Assembly: GCA_004562395.1 (NCBI GenBank)
Contig: SFQY01000043.1
Span: 1-21,238 of the forward strand
Length of the DNA: 21,238 bases
Origin: a bacterium
Lineage (GTDB): Bacteria; Bacillota; Clostridia; Oscillospirales; Oscillospiraceae
Direction of reading: 5' to 3'
Below the pieces are notes generated by a model. That model worked only from the letters and a program-made list of their open reading frames with translations, did not search any database and was not told the origin of the DNA. Position 1 is the first letter of the stretch; every line of letters starts with the position of its first letter. A program made the translations under genes and the position numbers. Shown piece by piece: positions 14,238-21,238 of the stretch.

Positions 14238-14809
14238 AGTGTGTCCTCCATCGCTTCCGGCGCCAGCCGGGCCAGACTCTGACCCAGGCGGCACACGGGA
14301 AGTCCCATTACATTATAATAATCGCCCTCGATCCGCTGGCAGAAAAGCGCCGCGCCCCCCTGGATGCCGTAGGCGCCGGCCTTGTCCATGGGTTCGCCGG
14401 AGGCGATGTATTTTTCGATTTCTCGCTGGCTCAGGGGCCGGAAATGCAGGTCCGTCACCTCGGTAAAGGTCTCGGCCCGGTCCCCCCGGAGCAGGGTGCA
14501 GCCGGTCATCACCTGATGGTCCCGGCCGGAAAGCAACGTCAGCATGGCCGCGGCCTCCTCCCGGCTGTGAGGCTTACCCAGCACCCTCCCGGCGCAGACC
14601 ACGATGGTGTCCGCCGCGATGACCAGATCGTCTTCCCCCCGAGGCACCGCCAGAGCCTTCGCCCGGCTCACCCGGGCCACCTCGTCAAAGGGCGCCTTTT
14701 CAGGGTCCATGGTCTCATCAATATCCGCCGCCCGCACAACAAAAGGGATCCCAAAGAGCCCCAAAAGCTCCCGCCGCCGGGGCGAAGAGGAGGCTAAAAT
14801 CACTTGCAT
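14234..14809 (-). CDS. maf: Maf-family nucleotide pyrophosphatase
   Basis: The 191-residue protein opens with the signature ILASSSPRRRELL (residues 4-16) and carries the conserved AADTIV motif and GKP. Maf proteins hydrolyse non-canonical or pyrimidine nucleoside triphosphates to monophosphates (for example dTTP/UTP in YhdE-type members) and have been linked to septum formation. The ATG at 14809 is preferred over the GTG at 14827 because it starts at the conserved MQVILASSS and has AAAGGA 8 nt upstream. It heads the shape operon, as is common in Firmicutes; mreB is not between it and mreC. No convincing promoter was found upstream. Confidence 0.93.
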   Translation of the reverse strand: MQVILASSSPRRRELLGLFGIPFVVRAADIDETMDPEKAPFDEVARVSRAKALAVPRGEDDLVIAADTIVVCAGRVLGKPHSREEAAAMLTLLSGRDHQVMTGCTLLRGDRAETFTEVTDLHFRPLSQREIEKYIASGEPMDKAGAYGIQGGAALFCQRIEGDYYNVMGLPVCRLGQSLARLAPEAMEDTL

Positions 14810-14964
14810 ATTCCGTGTCCTTTCCACATATCAAAATCCCATGCGCCCCCCTCGCGTAGGGGCATAAATTAAGGTATGATTGCCACCGGCAATCATTGAG
14901 ATTTATGATTCGCTGCGCGGAGCACCACCCTCGCGGTCGCCCGTCGCCGAAGGCGCATGTAAAA

Positions 14965-15412
14965 AGATATAAGATATGAGATATAAGATATAAGATGTGG
15001 TATCCCCTCCGGGGATGGTTTTAAAAAATACCTGTCATTGCGAACCAGTCCGCTTTCCTGGTGTGGTGACCGAAGGGAATGCCCTTGGTGCAATCCCCAA
15101 GGTTTTAGACCGGTTTCGTAGACGGGACCCAATACCTTCCCCCGGGGGGAAGGTGCCCCCGCAAGGGGGCGGATGAGGAACGGCGATATGTTCCATATTT
15201 GTATGCATTTCGTTAAAAAGGTACATTGGAAAAGTCTGTACTGTTTGAATTGGCTGCATTGCGAATGATAATGTGTCGCCATTCCTCATCCACCGCTTCG
15301 CGGTCCCCCTTCCCCCCGGGGGAAGGTATTGCGTTCCTTCATCCCAACATTTCAAAATCATCCCCGAAGGGGATACCACATCTTATATCTGATATCTCCT
15401 ATCTCGTATCTT
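14965..15412. repeat. Composite fold-back repeat with a second dispersed repeat inside (copy E6)
   Basis: The left arm (14965-15016) has five 7-bp steps and tatcccctccgggga. The usual inner arm is replaced by a dispersed repeat (15030-15130, tgtcattgcgaaccagtccg...) also seen at 236-325. The palindrome, a short CCCCC-GCAA-GGGGG hairpin (15156-15169), a full A module and the right arm (15342-15412) follow. Flanking 14830-14964 holds small hairpins only (ATGATTGCC-ACC-GGCAATCAT at 14876-14896; gtcgccgaaggcg near 14942), and 15413-15479 holds a gggcgaccgcaaggattgccc-type palindrome; no genes are seen in either. Confidence 0.85.
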
Positions 15413-15479
15413 TTCCAGAGCGCCTTCAGCGACAGGCGACCGCAAGGATTGCCCCTACGCGGCGGGGAGGTAGCAGCTC

Positions 15480-17561
15480 TCACTCCACGCCCCGCAGATA
15501 CAGCCCTCTGGTACAGGCCCCCGGGTCGAAGGGTTCGGGGTTCAGGTAATCGGCCAGGACCCGGTCGGTTTCCCGGCTGTTTTCCGTGGTGAAGTACAGC
15601 CGGATGGCCCAGACGCCCAGCTTGGCCAGGTCGTCCTGCCGGTCCAGCCAGCTGAGCTTCCGGCCGTTCAGCAGCACGCTGCGGCAGCTGTCGCCGTCCC
15701 GGATGATGGGAAACTCCGCCCCGGTCTTGTCCGTCAGCTTGCAGGCGCGGACCTGGCAGTCGCACTGGCCCGCCCGGTTGTGGATGAGGCACTGCTCCGT
15801 GACCATCAGGGGCATCCGGCCGTAGGCCAGCAGCTCCGCGTTCACCGCCTTGCTCAGGTCCCGGATCTGGGGCAGAGTCATCTCAAAGCTGACAGTGGCG
15901 GAGGAAAGCTCCAGCGAGCGCAGCACGTTCATGGCCCCGGAGTTGAAAATATTCAGGCCGAAGTCCCCGTGAATCCGCATCCCCGCCTCCCGGGCGGGCA
16001 TCAGCAGCCCCAGGTTCCCCACCAGCACGTCCTTGACCCCCAGCTCCCGGAGCCGGGCCAGCCCCGAAGTGAGCTTGGGCAGCTCTCCGTCGTGGACGAT
16101 CCTGGGCAGCGCCGCCGCCAGCCGTCCCCGCTGGACCAGCCGGGCGGTCATGGCGGGATCCGCCAGCAGGATGTGCATGGGCACATAGAGCATGGCCGTC
16201 TCCAGACTCAGAAGCTTTGGGGTCAGCTGCTCCTGGGTGGTGACCTGGACCGTCAGCCCCGGCAGTCCCCCGGGGCCCTTGAACTGGGGCACCGCCTTGG
16301 GCTTGCGCAGGGGATGCTCCTCCCGCCTGGCCCGCAGGGCCGTCAGCTGGTTCAGCACATCCCGGCGCATGGCGTTCACCGCCGCGGCGGAGATGGTCAG
16401 CCCCGGATCCACGTGGGTCCGGACCTCCGCGCAGCGGTAGGGGGTGCCGCCGGTCTTGGCCACCCGCTGGGCCAGGGCCGCCCCGGTCAGGGGCAGATTC
16501 CGGGCCAGCTCCGGACGGGGACCCTCGGAGCGGCAGGTGCGGCCCTCGGGGTCCGTGGCGGTGAGATAGCTGCCCTCCACGGACACCACCGCCCGGAAGG
16601 ACAGGTCCACCAGCTGGTTTTCGGCAGTCTCATAGCTCTGCCGGGCGGCGGCCAGCCACTTGGCATCCTCCCGGGTCTCCTCCCGGACGCCGAACATCCT
16701 TCTGTCCACCCGTCCGGTGTAATAGCCGTCGGTAAAGCCCTGACGGTTGAAGGCCGTGAACAGCTCCCGGGCCATATCCTCGGTGACCTGGCCCTGGTCC
16801 ATGGCCCGGCGGTAGACGGAAGTGACGGTGGCCACATACTCCGGCCGCTTCATCCGCCCCTCCAGCTTCACCGAGGCCACCCCCATCTGCTCCAGCTCCC
16901 CCAGGAAGCCCGCCAGGCAGTTGTCCTTCAGGCTCAGGGGGTACTTGTTCTCCCAGTGGGTGTAGCCGTAGCTCTGGCGGCAGGGCTGGGCGCAGCGGCC
17001 CCGGTTGCCGGACCGGCCCCCGATGGCCGAGGACAGGTAGCACTGGCCGGAATAGCACATGCACAGGGCACCGTGGACGAAAACCTCGATCTCAATGGGG
17101 GAACCCGCACAAATGTAGCGGATCTCCTCCCGGTTCAGCTCCCGGCTGAGGACCACCCGCTTCATGCCCATGGCGGCGCACAGCTGCACCCCCGGCAGGG
17201 AGTGGATCGTCATCTGGGTGGAGCCGTGGATGGGAATGTGGGGTGCGATCTGACGGCACAGCTGCACCACCCCCAGGTCCTGGACGATGAAGGCGTCCAC
17301 ATTGTTCTCGGCGGCGTGGCGGATGAGCTGGGTCAGCTCGTTCATCTCCCGGTCAGAAACCAGGGTGTTCAGGGTCAGATGGACCTGAACCCCCCGGACG
17401 TGGCAGTATTTCACCGCCTCCACCAGGGTCTGGGGGGTAAAGTTCTTGGCGCTTTGCCGGGCGTTGAAGCTGCCGCAGCCTAAGTAAACGGCATTGGCGC
17501 CGTTCTGCACCGCCGCGCGCAGGGCCTCCATAGAGCCCGCGGGTGCCAGTAATTCCAGCAT
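15480..17561 (-). CDS. U32 family peptidase-like protein (RlhA/YdcP type)
   Basis: The 693-residue protein is a long-form U32 family member. The N-terminal barrel begins LELLAPAGSMEAL (2-14). The U32 signature EVFVHGALCMCYSGQC (159-174) continues into SGNRGRCAQPCR (184-195), giving cysteines C167, C174, C190 and C194, a likely cluster-binding set. A C-terminal U32-like half contains another Cys-rich run (TEQCLIH...CDCQVRAC). The closest characterised long member is RlhA, which hydroxylates C2501 of 23S rRNA; others act with proteases, so function is inferred. ATG 17561 follows GGAGAG; 49 upstream residues in frame are unlike the family and are excluded. It has an upstream extended -10 promoter candidate. 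Confidence 0.88.
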   Translation of the reverse strand: MLELLAPAGSMEALRAAVQNGANAVYLGCGSFNARQSAKNFTPQTLVEAVKYCHVRGVQVHLTLNTLVSDREMNELTQLIRHAAENNVDAFIVQDLGVVQLCRQIAPHIPIHGSTQMTIHSLPGVQLCAAMGMKRVVLSRELNREEIRYICAGSPIEIEVFVHGALCMCYSGQCYLSSAIGGRSGNRGRCAQPCRQSYGYTHWENKYPLSLKDNCLAGFLGELEQMGVASVKLEGRMKRPEYVATVTSVYRRAMDQGQVTEDMARELFTAFNRQGFTDGYYTGRVDRRMFGVREETREDAKWLAAARQSYETAENQLVDLSFRAVVSVEGSYLTATDPEGRTCRSEGPRPELARNLPLTGAALAQRVAKTGGTPYRCAEVRTHVDPGLTISAAAVNAMRRDVLNQLTALRARREEHPLRKPKAVPQFKGPGGLPGLTVQVTTQEQLTPKLLSLETAMLYVPMHILLADPAMTARLVQRGRLAAALPRIVHDGELPKLTSGLARLRELGVKDVLVGNLGLLMPAREAGMRIHGDFGLNIFNSGAMNVLRSLELSSATVSFEMTLPQIRDLSKAVNAELLAYGRMPLMVTEQCLIHNRAGQCDCQVRACKLTDKTGAEFPIIRDGDSCRSVLLNGRKLSWLDRQDDLAKLGVWAIRLYFTTENSRETDRVLADYLNPEPFDPGACTRGLYLRGVE

Positions 17562-17588
17562 AATTCTCTCTCCAAAAAGCTCATTTTC

Positions 17589-17630
17589 GCGGGGTATACT
17601 CCCGCAGTTTATACTTATGCACAGTATAGC
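17589..17630 (-). promoter_or_regulatory. Candidate promoter and leader hairpin of the U32 gene
   Basis: On the minus strand TGC-TATACT (17631-17623) is an extended -10 box; no good -35 is seen. About 20 nt downstream the leader carries GCGGG/CCCGC (17605-17601 and 17593-17589), a small hairpin or operator. Confidence 0.5.
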
Positions 17631-17710
17631 ACAGCCAAAGAAAAACTTCCACCCCTTCCGGCAGAATTCAAGAAAATTTAAGACCCCGTTCAAAAAATCC
17701 CCCCGCAAGG

Positions 17711-18171
17711 GAGATATGAGATATCAGATATCAGATATAAGATGTGGTATCCCCTCCGGGGATGAATTTAAAAAAGTGTATATCGTTTTTCCCCAGCAGC
17801 CCGATAAATTGGAATTTGTGGGGATGTCGGCCGCACCATACCTTCCCCCGGGGGGAAGGTGCCCCAGTGCGCACACTGGGGCGGATGAGGAACGGCGATG
17901 TGTTCCATATTTGTATGCATTTCGTTAAAAAGGTACATTGGAAAAGTTTGTACCGTTTGATTTGGCTGCATTCCAAAGGATGAGATGTCGCCATTCCTCA
18001 TCCACCGCTTCGCGGTCCCCCTTCCCCCCGGGGGAAGGTATTGTGCGGCACTCATCCCTGCAAACACCAATTGATCGGTCAACTGAGGAAAACCGACATG
18101 CATATTTTTCAAAATCATCCCCGAAGGGGATACCACATCTTATATCTTATATCTCATATCTCCTATCTCCC
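17711..18171. repeat. Complete composite fold-back repeat between divergent promoters (copy E7)
   Basis: Left arm 17711-17763 (five 7-bp steps, tatcccctccgggga), inner arm (agcagcccgataaattggaa), palindrome, canonical CCCCAGTG-CGCA-CACTGGGG (17862-17881), full A module, second palindrome, inverted inner arm (about 18045-18098, caattgatcggtcaactgagg) and right arm (18110-18171). It sits in the 764-nt gap between the divergent U32 and export-protein genes without touching either promoter. Confidence 0.9.
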
Positions 18172-18227
18172 CCCCCCGCATCCCCCCCGGCTTAACCAAA
18201 ACTTAAAACAAACCTTCGGTTTTTTCG

Positions 18228-18256
18228 TTGCAATGCTGGGGAAGCTATGCTATACT
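18228..18256 (+). promoter_or_regulatory. Promoter of the small multidrug-export family gene
   Basis: TTGCAA (18228-18233), a 17-nt spacer ending TGC and TATACT (18251-18256) form a strong extended -10 promoter. The predicted leader is about 65 nt. Confidence 0.8.
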
Positions 18257-18325
18257 TAGGAAAAAGATACGAAATGGAAGCTTTTCCGGCTGGTCCGGGG
18301 CTTCCCACGGATTGTGGGAGAGAAC

Positions 18326-18799
18326 ATGCTGAAAAAATACCTGCTTTGCTTTCTGATCTCCATGGTCCCCCTGATCGAGCTGCGGGGGGGCGTTCCCTTC
18401 GCGGTGGGCATGGGTCTAAGCTACTTCCCGTCTCTGGCGGTGTGCGTGGTGGGCAACATGCTGCCGGTGCCGGTGATCTACTTCTTCGCCCGGAAGGTGC
18501 TGCTCTGGGGCTGCGAAAAAAAACGGATCGGGAAATTTTTCACCCATTTTTACGAAAAGGGCGAGGCCGCCGGTCATAAGCTCATGGCCCGGGCAGGCCG
18601 GGGCGGGCTGTTTCTGGCCCTGATGCTCTTCGTGGGCATTCCCATCCCCGGCACCGGCGCCTGGACCGGCACCCTGGCCGCCTCCTTCCTGGACATGGGC
18701 ATCAAGTCCACCTCCGCCGCCGTCTCCCTGGGGGTGGTCATGGCCGGCATCATCATGGGCCTGGTCGCCAAAACCGGCGTCCACGTCTTCGGCCTGTAA
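18326..18799 (+). CDS. Small multidrug export family membrane protein (COG2426)
   Basis: The 157-residue membrane protein matches the Sm_multidrug_ex family. Signatures are MVPLIELRGGVPFAVGMGL near the N-terminus, GNMLPVPVIYFFAR, and GIPIPGTGAWTGTLAASFL, with PIPGTG in a re-entrant-like hydrophobic region. Four to five hydrophobic segments are seen. The family name implies drug export, but experimental support is thin, so the transport role is only a family label here. ATG 18326 has GGGAG 5 nt upstream; the GTG at 18314 lies in that ribosome site and is rejected. It has its own promoter. Confidence 0.87.
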   Translation: MLKKYLLCFLISMVPLIELRGGVPFAVGMGLSYFPSLAVCVVGNMLPVPVIYFFARKVLLWGCEKKRIGKFFTHFYEKGEAAGHKLMARAGRGGLFLALMLFVGIPIPGTGAWTGTLAASFLDMGIKSTSAAVSLGVVMAGIIMGLVAKTGVHVFGL

Positions 18800-18838
18800 C
18801 CCAATCCCATCCCCCGGCCAATGGCATCCGGGAATTCG

Positions 18839-19213
18839 TCGGATACCGGAACGCAATGCCTTCCCCCGGGGGGAAGGTCAAGCACCGCACCCCAATGCCT
18901 TCCCCGGGGGGAAGGTCAAGCACCGCACCCCAATACCTTCCCCCGGGGGGAAGGTGCTTAAGTAGCGCACACTGGGGCGGATGAGGAACGGCGATCTGTT
19001 CCGAATTTGTTTGCAGTTTGATAAAAAATATAATTGGAAAGTCTGTACCGTTTGATTTGGCTGCATTCCAAAAAATGAGGTGCCGCCATTCCTCATCCAC
19101 CGCTTCGCGGTCCCCCTTCCCCCCGGGGGAAGGCATTGCGCGGCGCTCATCCCAACATTTCAAAATCATCCCCGAAGGGGATACCATATCTATTATCTAT
19201 TATCTCATATCTG
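18839..19213. repeat. Composite fold-back repeat with triplicated palindrome, left arm missing (copy E8)
   Basis: A 38-39-bp unit (caatgcc + CCCCGGGGGG palindrome + tcaagcaccgcacccc) starts at 18854, 18893 and 18931, three tandem copies of which the last continues into gcttaagtagcgcac. A diverged A module (about 18975-19100) with a more AT-rich loop follows, then the palindrome and the right arm (19150-19213) with tattatctat variants of the 7-bp step. The left terminal arm found in full copies is absent. No gene is seen. Confidence 0.85.
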
Positions 19214-19257
19214 CAATCCCCCCCCTGCCTCTGCGCGGGGGAGTAACCCGTTCATTC

Positions 19258-19278
19258 GCCCGCCTGGGCGGGCTTTTT
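19258..19278 (+). terminator. Terminator-like hairpin directly before the hinT ribosome site
   Basis: GCCCGC (19258-19263), CTGG loop and GCGGGC (19268-19273) are followed by TTTTT. It ends only 5 nt before the AGGAGG of the HIT gene, so it may end the upstream transcript or lie in the HIT leader. Confidence 0.65.
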
Positions 19279-19297
19279 CTTTCAGGAGGTAATGAAA

Positions 19298-19639
19298 ATG
19301 TCTGATTGTCTGTTCTGCAGGATCGTCGCCGGGGAGATCCCCTCCACCAAGGTATACGAGGACGACACCGTCTTCGCCTTCCGGGACATCGCCCCCCAGG
19401 CGCCCACCCACATTCTGGTGATCCCCAAGGTCCATATCCCCGGCTGCGACGGCGTCACCGCCGAAAACAGCGCCCTGGTGGCCCACATTTTTGAGGTCAT
19501 CCCCGCCATCGCCCGGGCGGAGGGCCTGACGGGCGGCTACCGGGTGGTGAGCAACTGCGGCCCCGACGCGGGCCAGACCGTGCCCCACCTGCACTTCCAC
19601 ATCCTGGGCGGCAAGCCCCTGACCCTGGAAATGGCATGA
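19298..19639 (+). CDS. HIT family nucleotide-binding protein (HinT-like)
   Basis: The 113-residue protein is a histidine-triad hydrolase of the HinT branch, which cleaves nucleoside phosphoramidates and aminoacyl-adenylate-type compounds in the cytoplasm. The opening SDCLFCRIVAGEIPS with C4 and C7, the ILVIPKVHIP segment and the catalytic triad H97-L-H99-F-H101 (PHLHFHILGG) are all present. Length matches HinT (110-120). ATG 19298 lies 8 nt after AGGAGG; the in-frame ATG 19292 is only 2 nt from it and less likely. It ends in a strong terminator. Confidence 0.94.
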   Translation: MSDCLFCRIVAGEIPSTKVYEDDTVFAFRDIAPQAPTHILVIPKVHIPGCDGVTAENSALVAHIFEVIPAIARAEGLTGGYRVVSNCGPDAGQTVPHLHFHILGGKPLTLEMA

Positions 19640-19650
19640 TCCACCCCACA

Positions 19651-19696
19651 AAAAAGTCTGGTTTTCCCGGAAACTCCCGGAAAACCAGACTTTTTT
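19651..19696 (+). terminator. Intrinsic terminator after hinT
   Basis: AGTCTGGTTTTCC (19655-19667) pairs perfectly with GGAAAACCAGACT (19679-19691) around an 11-nt loop, with a T-run to 19696 and an A-run before it. It can work for both strands, suiting the convergent hinT and peptidase genes. Confidence 0.9.
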
Positions 19697-19721
19697 ATTG
19701 TACATACCAGCTTCCCCAGCT

Positions 19722-19822
19722 GGCCGATCAATTGGAATTTGTAAGGATGAGTGCCGCGCAATACCTTCCCCCCGGGGGAAGGCATTGCGTTCCGACATCC
19801 CCACAGATCCCAATTCCTCAAC
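19722..19822. repeat. Minimal fold-back repeat fragment (copy E9)
   Basis: Only the inner arm (gatcaattggaatttgtaagg), one palindrome (CCTTCCCCCCGGGGGAAGG, about 19763-19781) and the inverted inner arm (acagatcccaatt) remain, giving an imperfect 90-bp fold-back with neither central module nor heptad arms. It lies between the hinT terminator and the peptidase stop codon. Confidence 0.7.
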
Positions 19823-19848
19823 CATCCGCGAAACCCGCTCCGCCCATT

Positions 19849-20919
19849 TTACCCCACGACCATCAAATCCTTGGGGAACTTGTTCAGCACCTCGCAGCCG
19901 TCCTCCGTGACCATGACCAGGTCCTCGATCCGGACGCCGAACTCCCCGGGCAGGTAGATCCCCGGCTCGATGGAGAAGACCATCCCCGGCCGGCAGACCG
20001 CCTCGGAGGCCCCGGAGACATCCGGCGGCTCGTGGCAGTCGATGCCGCAGCCGTGGCCCAGCCGGTGGGTAAAGAAGGGCCCGAAGCCCCCGTCGGTGAT
20101 GATTTCCCGGGCGATGGCGTCCAGCCGGGCCAGGGGCACCCCGGGCCGGACCGCCGCCTCGGCGGCCTCGTTGGCCCGTTTCACCAGCTCATAGACCTGC
20201 CGCTGACGATCACTGACGGTTTTGTAGAAAACGGTCCGGGTCATGTCGCACCAGTACCGGGAGATGGGGGTGAAGATGTCGAAAATCACGCTGTCCCCGC
20301 TTTTCAGCACGGTGCCGTCGCCGCTGTGGTGGGGGTCCGCCCCGTTGGGGCCGAAGCACACCAGCTGGGTCCCCTCGCAGTCGGCGCCCCGGGCCAGATA
20401 CTCCCGGTTCACCAGGGCGGCCAGCTCATTTTCCCGGACCCCCTCCCCCACAGCGGCAATGGCGGCGGCCATCACCTGGTCGTTCATGGCGGAGGCGTGG
20501 CGCATGGCGGCGCGCTCCCGGTGATCCTTGAACTGGCGGTTTTCATCCACGGGCATGGAGCCGTGAACGGGGACCACATCCGGCCGATGGCCCATGAGGC
20601 CGATGAGGAATTTGCTGTACCAGAACTTGTCGATGCCCAGAAGCCCCGGCTTCACCGCGGCGGCCAGAGCGGCCACGGGATCCTCCCCGTCCTTGTGGGA
20701 CACGAAGGGCAGCTCCTCCGTGGAAGCCAGGCCGAAGATCTCGTTACCGAAGAGCGCGGCCTTCCCCTCATCGGTCAGCCAAAGGGCGATCATCCGCTCA
20801 TGGGGCTCCACCCAGTAGCCCGTGAGGTAGTACAGCGAGGTGGTGGCGGTGACCAGAATCTGCCCCAGCCCCGCCTCCCGCATCCGGCCGGTGACCCGTT
20901 TCAGACGTTCCATATTCAT
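19849..20919 (-). CDS. M24 family Xaa-Pro peptidase-like protein
   Basis: The 356-residue protein has the two-domain layout of aminopeptidase P/prolidase-type M24 proteins: a creatinase-type N-terminal domain (1 to about 125) and a pita-bread catalytic domain. All five metal ligands are visible: D214 (VIFDIF), D225 (YWCDMTRT), H289 (THRLGHGCG), E318 (FSIEPGIY) and E332 (VRIEDL). Such enzymes release N-terminal residues next to proline or cleave X-Pro dipeptides; the exact specificity is not readable. Start 20919 has an AAAGG box about 11 nt away; the ATG at 20913 is an alternative but further from it. A TGG-TATCAT extended -10 candidate lies at 20962-20954, without a clear -35. Confidence 0.92.
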   Translation of the reverse strand: MNMERLKRVTGRMREAGLGQILVTATTSLYYLTGYWVEPHERMIALWLTDEGKAALFGNEIFGLASTEELPFVSHKDGEDPVAALAAAVKPGLLGIDKFWYSKFLIGLMGHRPDVVPVHGSMPVDENRQFKDHRERAAMRHASAMNDQVMAAAIAAVGEGVRENELAALVNREYLARGADCEGTQLVCFGPNGADPHHSGDGTVLKSGDSVIFDIFTPISRYWCDMTRTVFYKTVSDRQRQVYELVKRANEAAEAAVRPGVPLARLDAIAREIITDGGFGPFFTHRLGHGCGIDCHEPPDVSGASEAVCRPGMVFSIEPGIYLPGEFGVRIEDLVMVTEDGCEVLNKFPKDLMVVG

Positions 20920-21017
20920 AAAGCTTACGACCTTTCTGTTTTCAGATACCCCGATGATACCACAATCCCCCCCCGAAATGGAACCCCCAAAAACGCCGCC
21001 GAAGGCGCAGGGGACGG

Positions 21018-21238
21018 AGATATTAGATACGAGATATAAGATATAAGTGAATGTATCCCCTTCGGGGATGATTTTGAAATGTGCTTACCGGCGTTGCCCA
21101 GCGTTCGATAAATTGGAATTTGCAGGGATGAGTGCCGCACAATACCTTCCCCCGGGGGGAAGGTGCTTAAGTAGCGCACACTGGGGCGGATGAGGAACGG
21201 CGATCTGTTCCGAATCTGTATGCATTTCGTTAAAAAGG
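21018..21238. repeat. Composite fold-back repeat cut by the window end (copy E10)
   Basis: The left arm (21018-21071) has four or five 7-bp steps with a diverged junction (aagtgaatg) and tatccccttcgggga. The inner arm (gttcgataaattggaatttg), palindrome and the gcttaagtagcgcacactgg variant follow, then the start of the A module. The last 60 nt (21179-21238) are identical to nt 1-60. Confidence 0.9.

Noticed and set aside
1..21238. Circular plasmid or phage suggested by identical window ends
   Set aside because: The shared 60 nt lie in a dispersed repeat present many times in the window, and the genes are chromosomal housekeeping genes without replication or structural functions.

Overview
This is a GC-rich, low-complexity-prone stretch of bacterial chromosome. 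Strong GGAGG-type ribosome binding sites, a QueH/MtaB pair, a Sm_multidrug_ex protein, a His-less HPr-like protein, a long U32 protein and a maf-mreC-mreD-mrdA cluster all suggest an anaerobic Clostridia member. A gut Oscillospiraceae-type organism is my best guess, but that is inference because no 16S rRNA is present. All recognised genes are chromosomal housekeeping genes. I see no transposase, integrase, phage gene, CRISPR array or plasmid replication gene.

Layout. Minus strand, 627-5801: a lipid/diacylglycerol kinase; an RNA methyltransferase preceded in the same open frame by a DUF559 nuclease-like domain; then queH and mtaB (an operon transcribed mtaB to queH). Plus strand, 5859-9970: an HPr-like protein with a clear promoter; lspA-rluD (overlapping); a Cof-type HAD phosphatase; and tRNA-Gly(TCC), tRNA-Arg(TCT) and tRNA-His(GTG), ending in a strong terminator. 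Minus strand, 10552-14809: the cell-elongation operon maf-mreC-mreD-mrdA. Minus strand, 15480-17561: a U32 peptidase/RlhA-like protein. Plus strand, 18326-19639: a small multidrug-export family membrane protein and a HinT-like HIT protein. Minus strand, 19849-20919: an M24 Xaa-Pro peptidase-like protein.

How the genes fit together. Several proteins modify translation RNA (RlmL-like methyltransferase, QueH, MtaB, RluD-type pseudouridine synthase, possibly the U32 protein), beside three tRNA genes. A second theme is the envelope (LspA, MreC, MreD, PBP2, lipid kinase).

The striking feature is the intergenic DNA. Every gap longer than about 200 bp holds a copy or fragment of one modular fold-back repeat family, together about a fifth of the window. 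A full unit is 400-460 bp. It has inverted ends built of 7-bp AT-rich steps (AGATATN), a GGTATCCCC/GGGGAT hairpin, an inner arm, the palindrome CCTTCCCCCGGGGGGAAGG, a CCCCAGTG/CACTGGGG hairpin and a central loop of about 100 nt. Central modules are swapped, internally deleted and tandemly amplified between copies. One copy supplies the stop codon of a gene and another separates a promoter from lspA. A second, unrelated heptad fold-back lies between two tRNA genes. The first and last 60 nt of the window are identical and lie inside this repeat, which is best read as an assembly break in the repeat, not a circular replicon.
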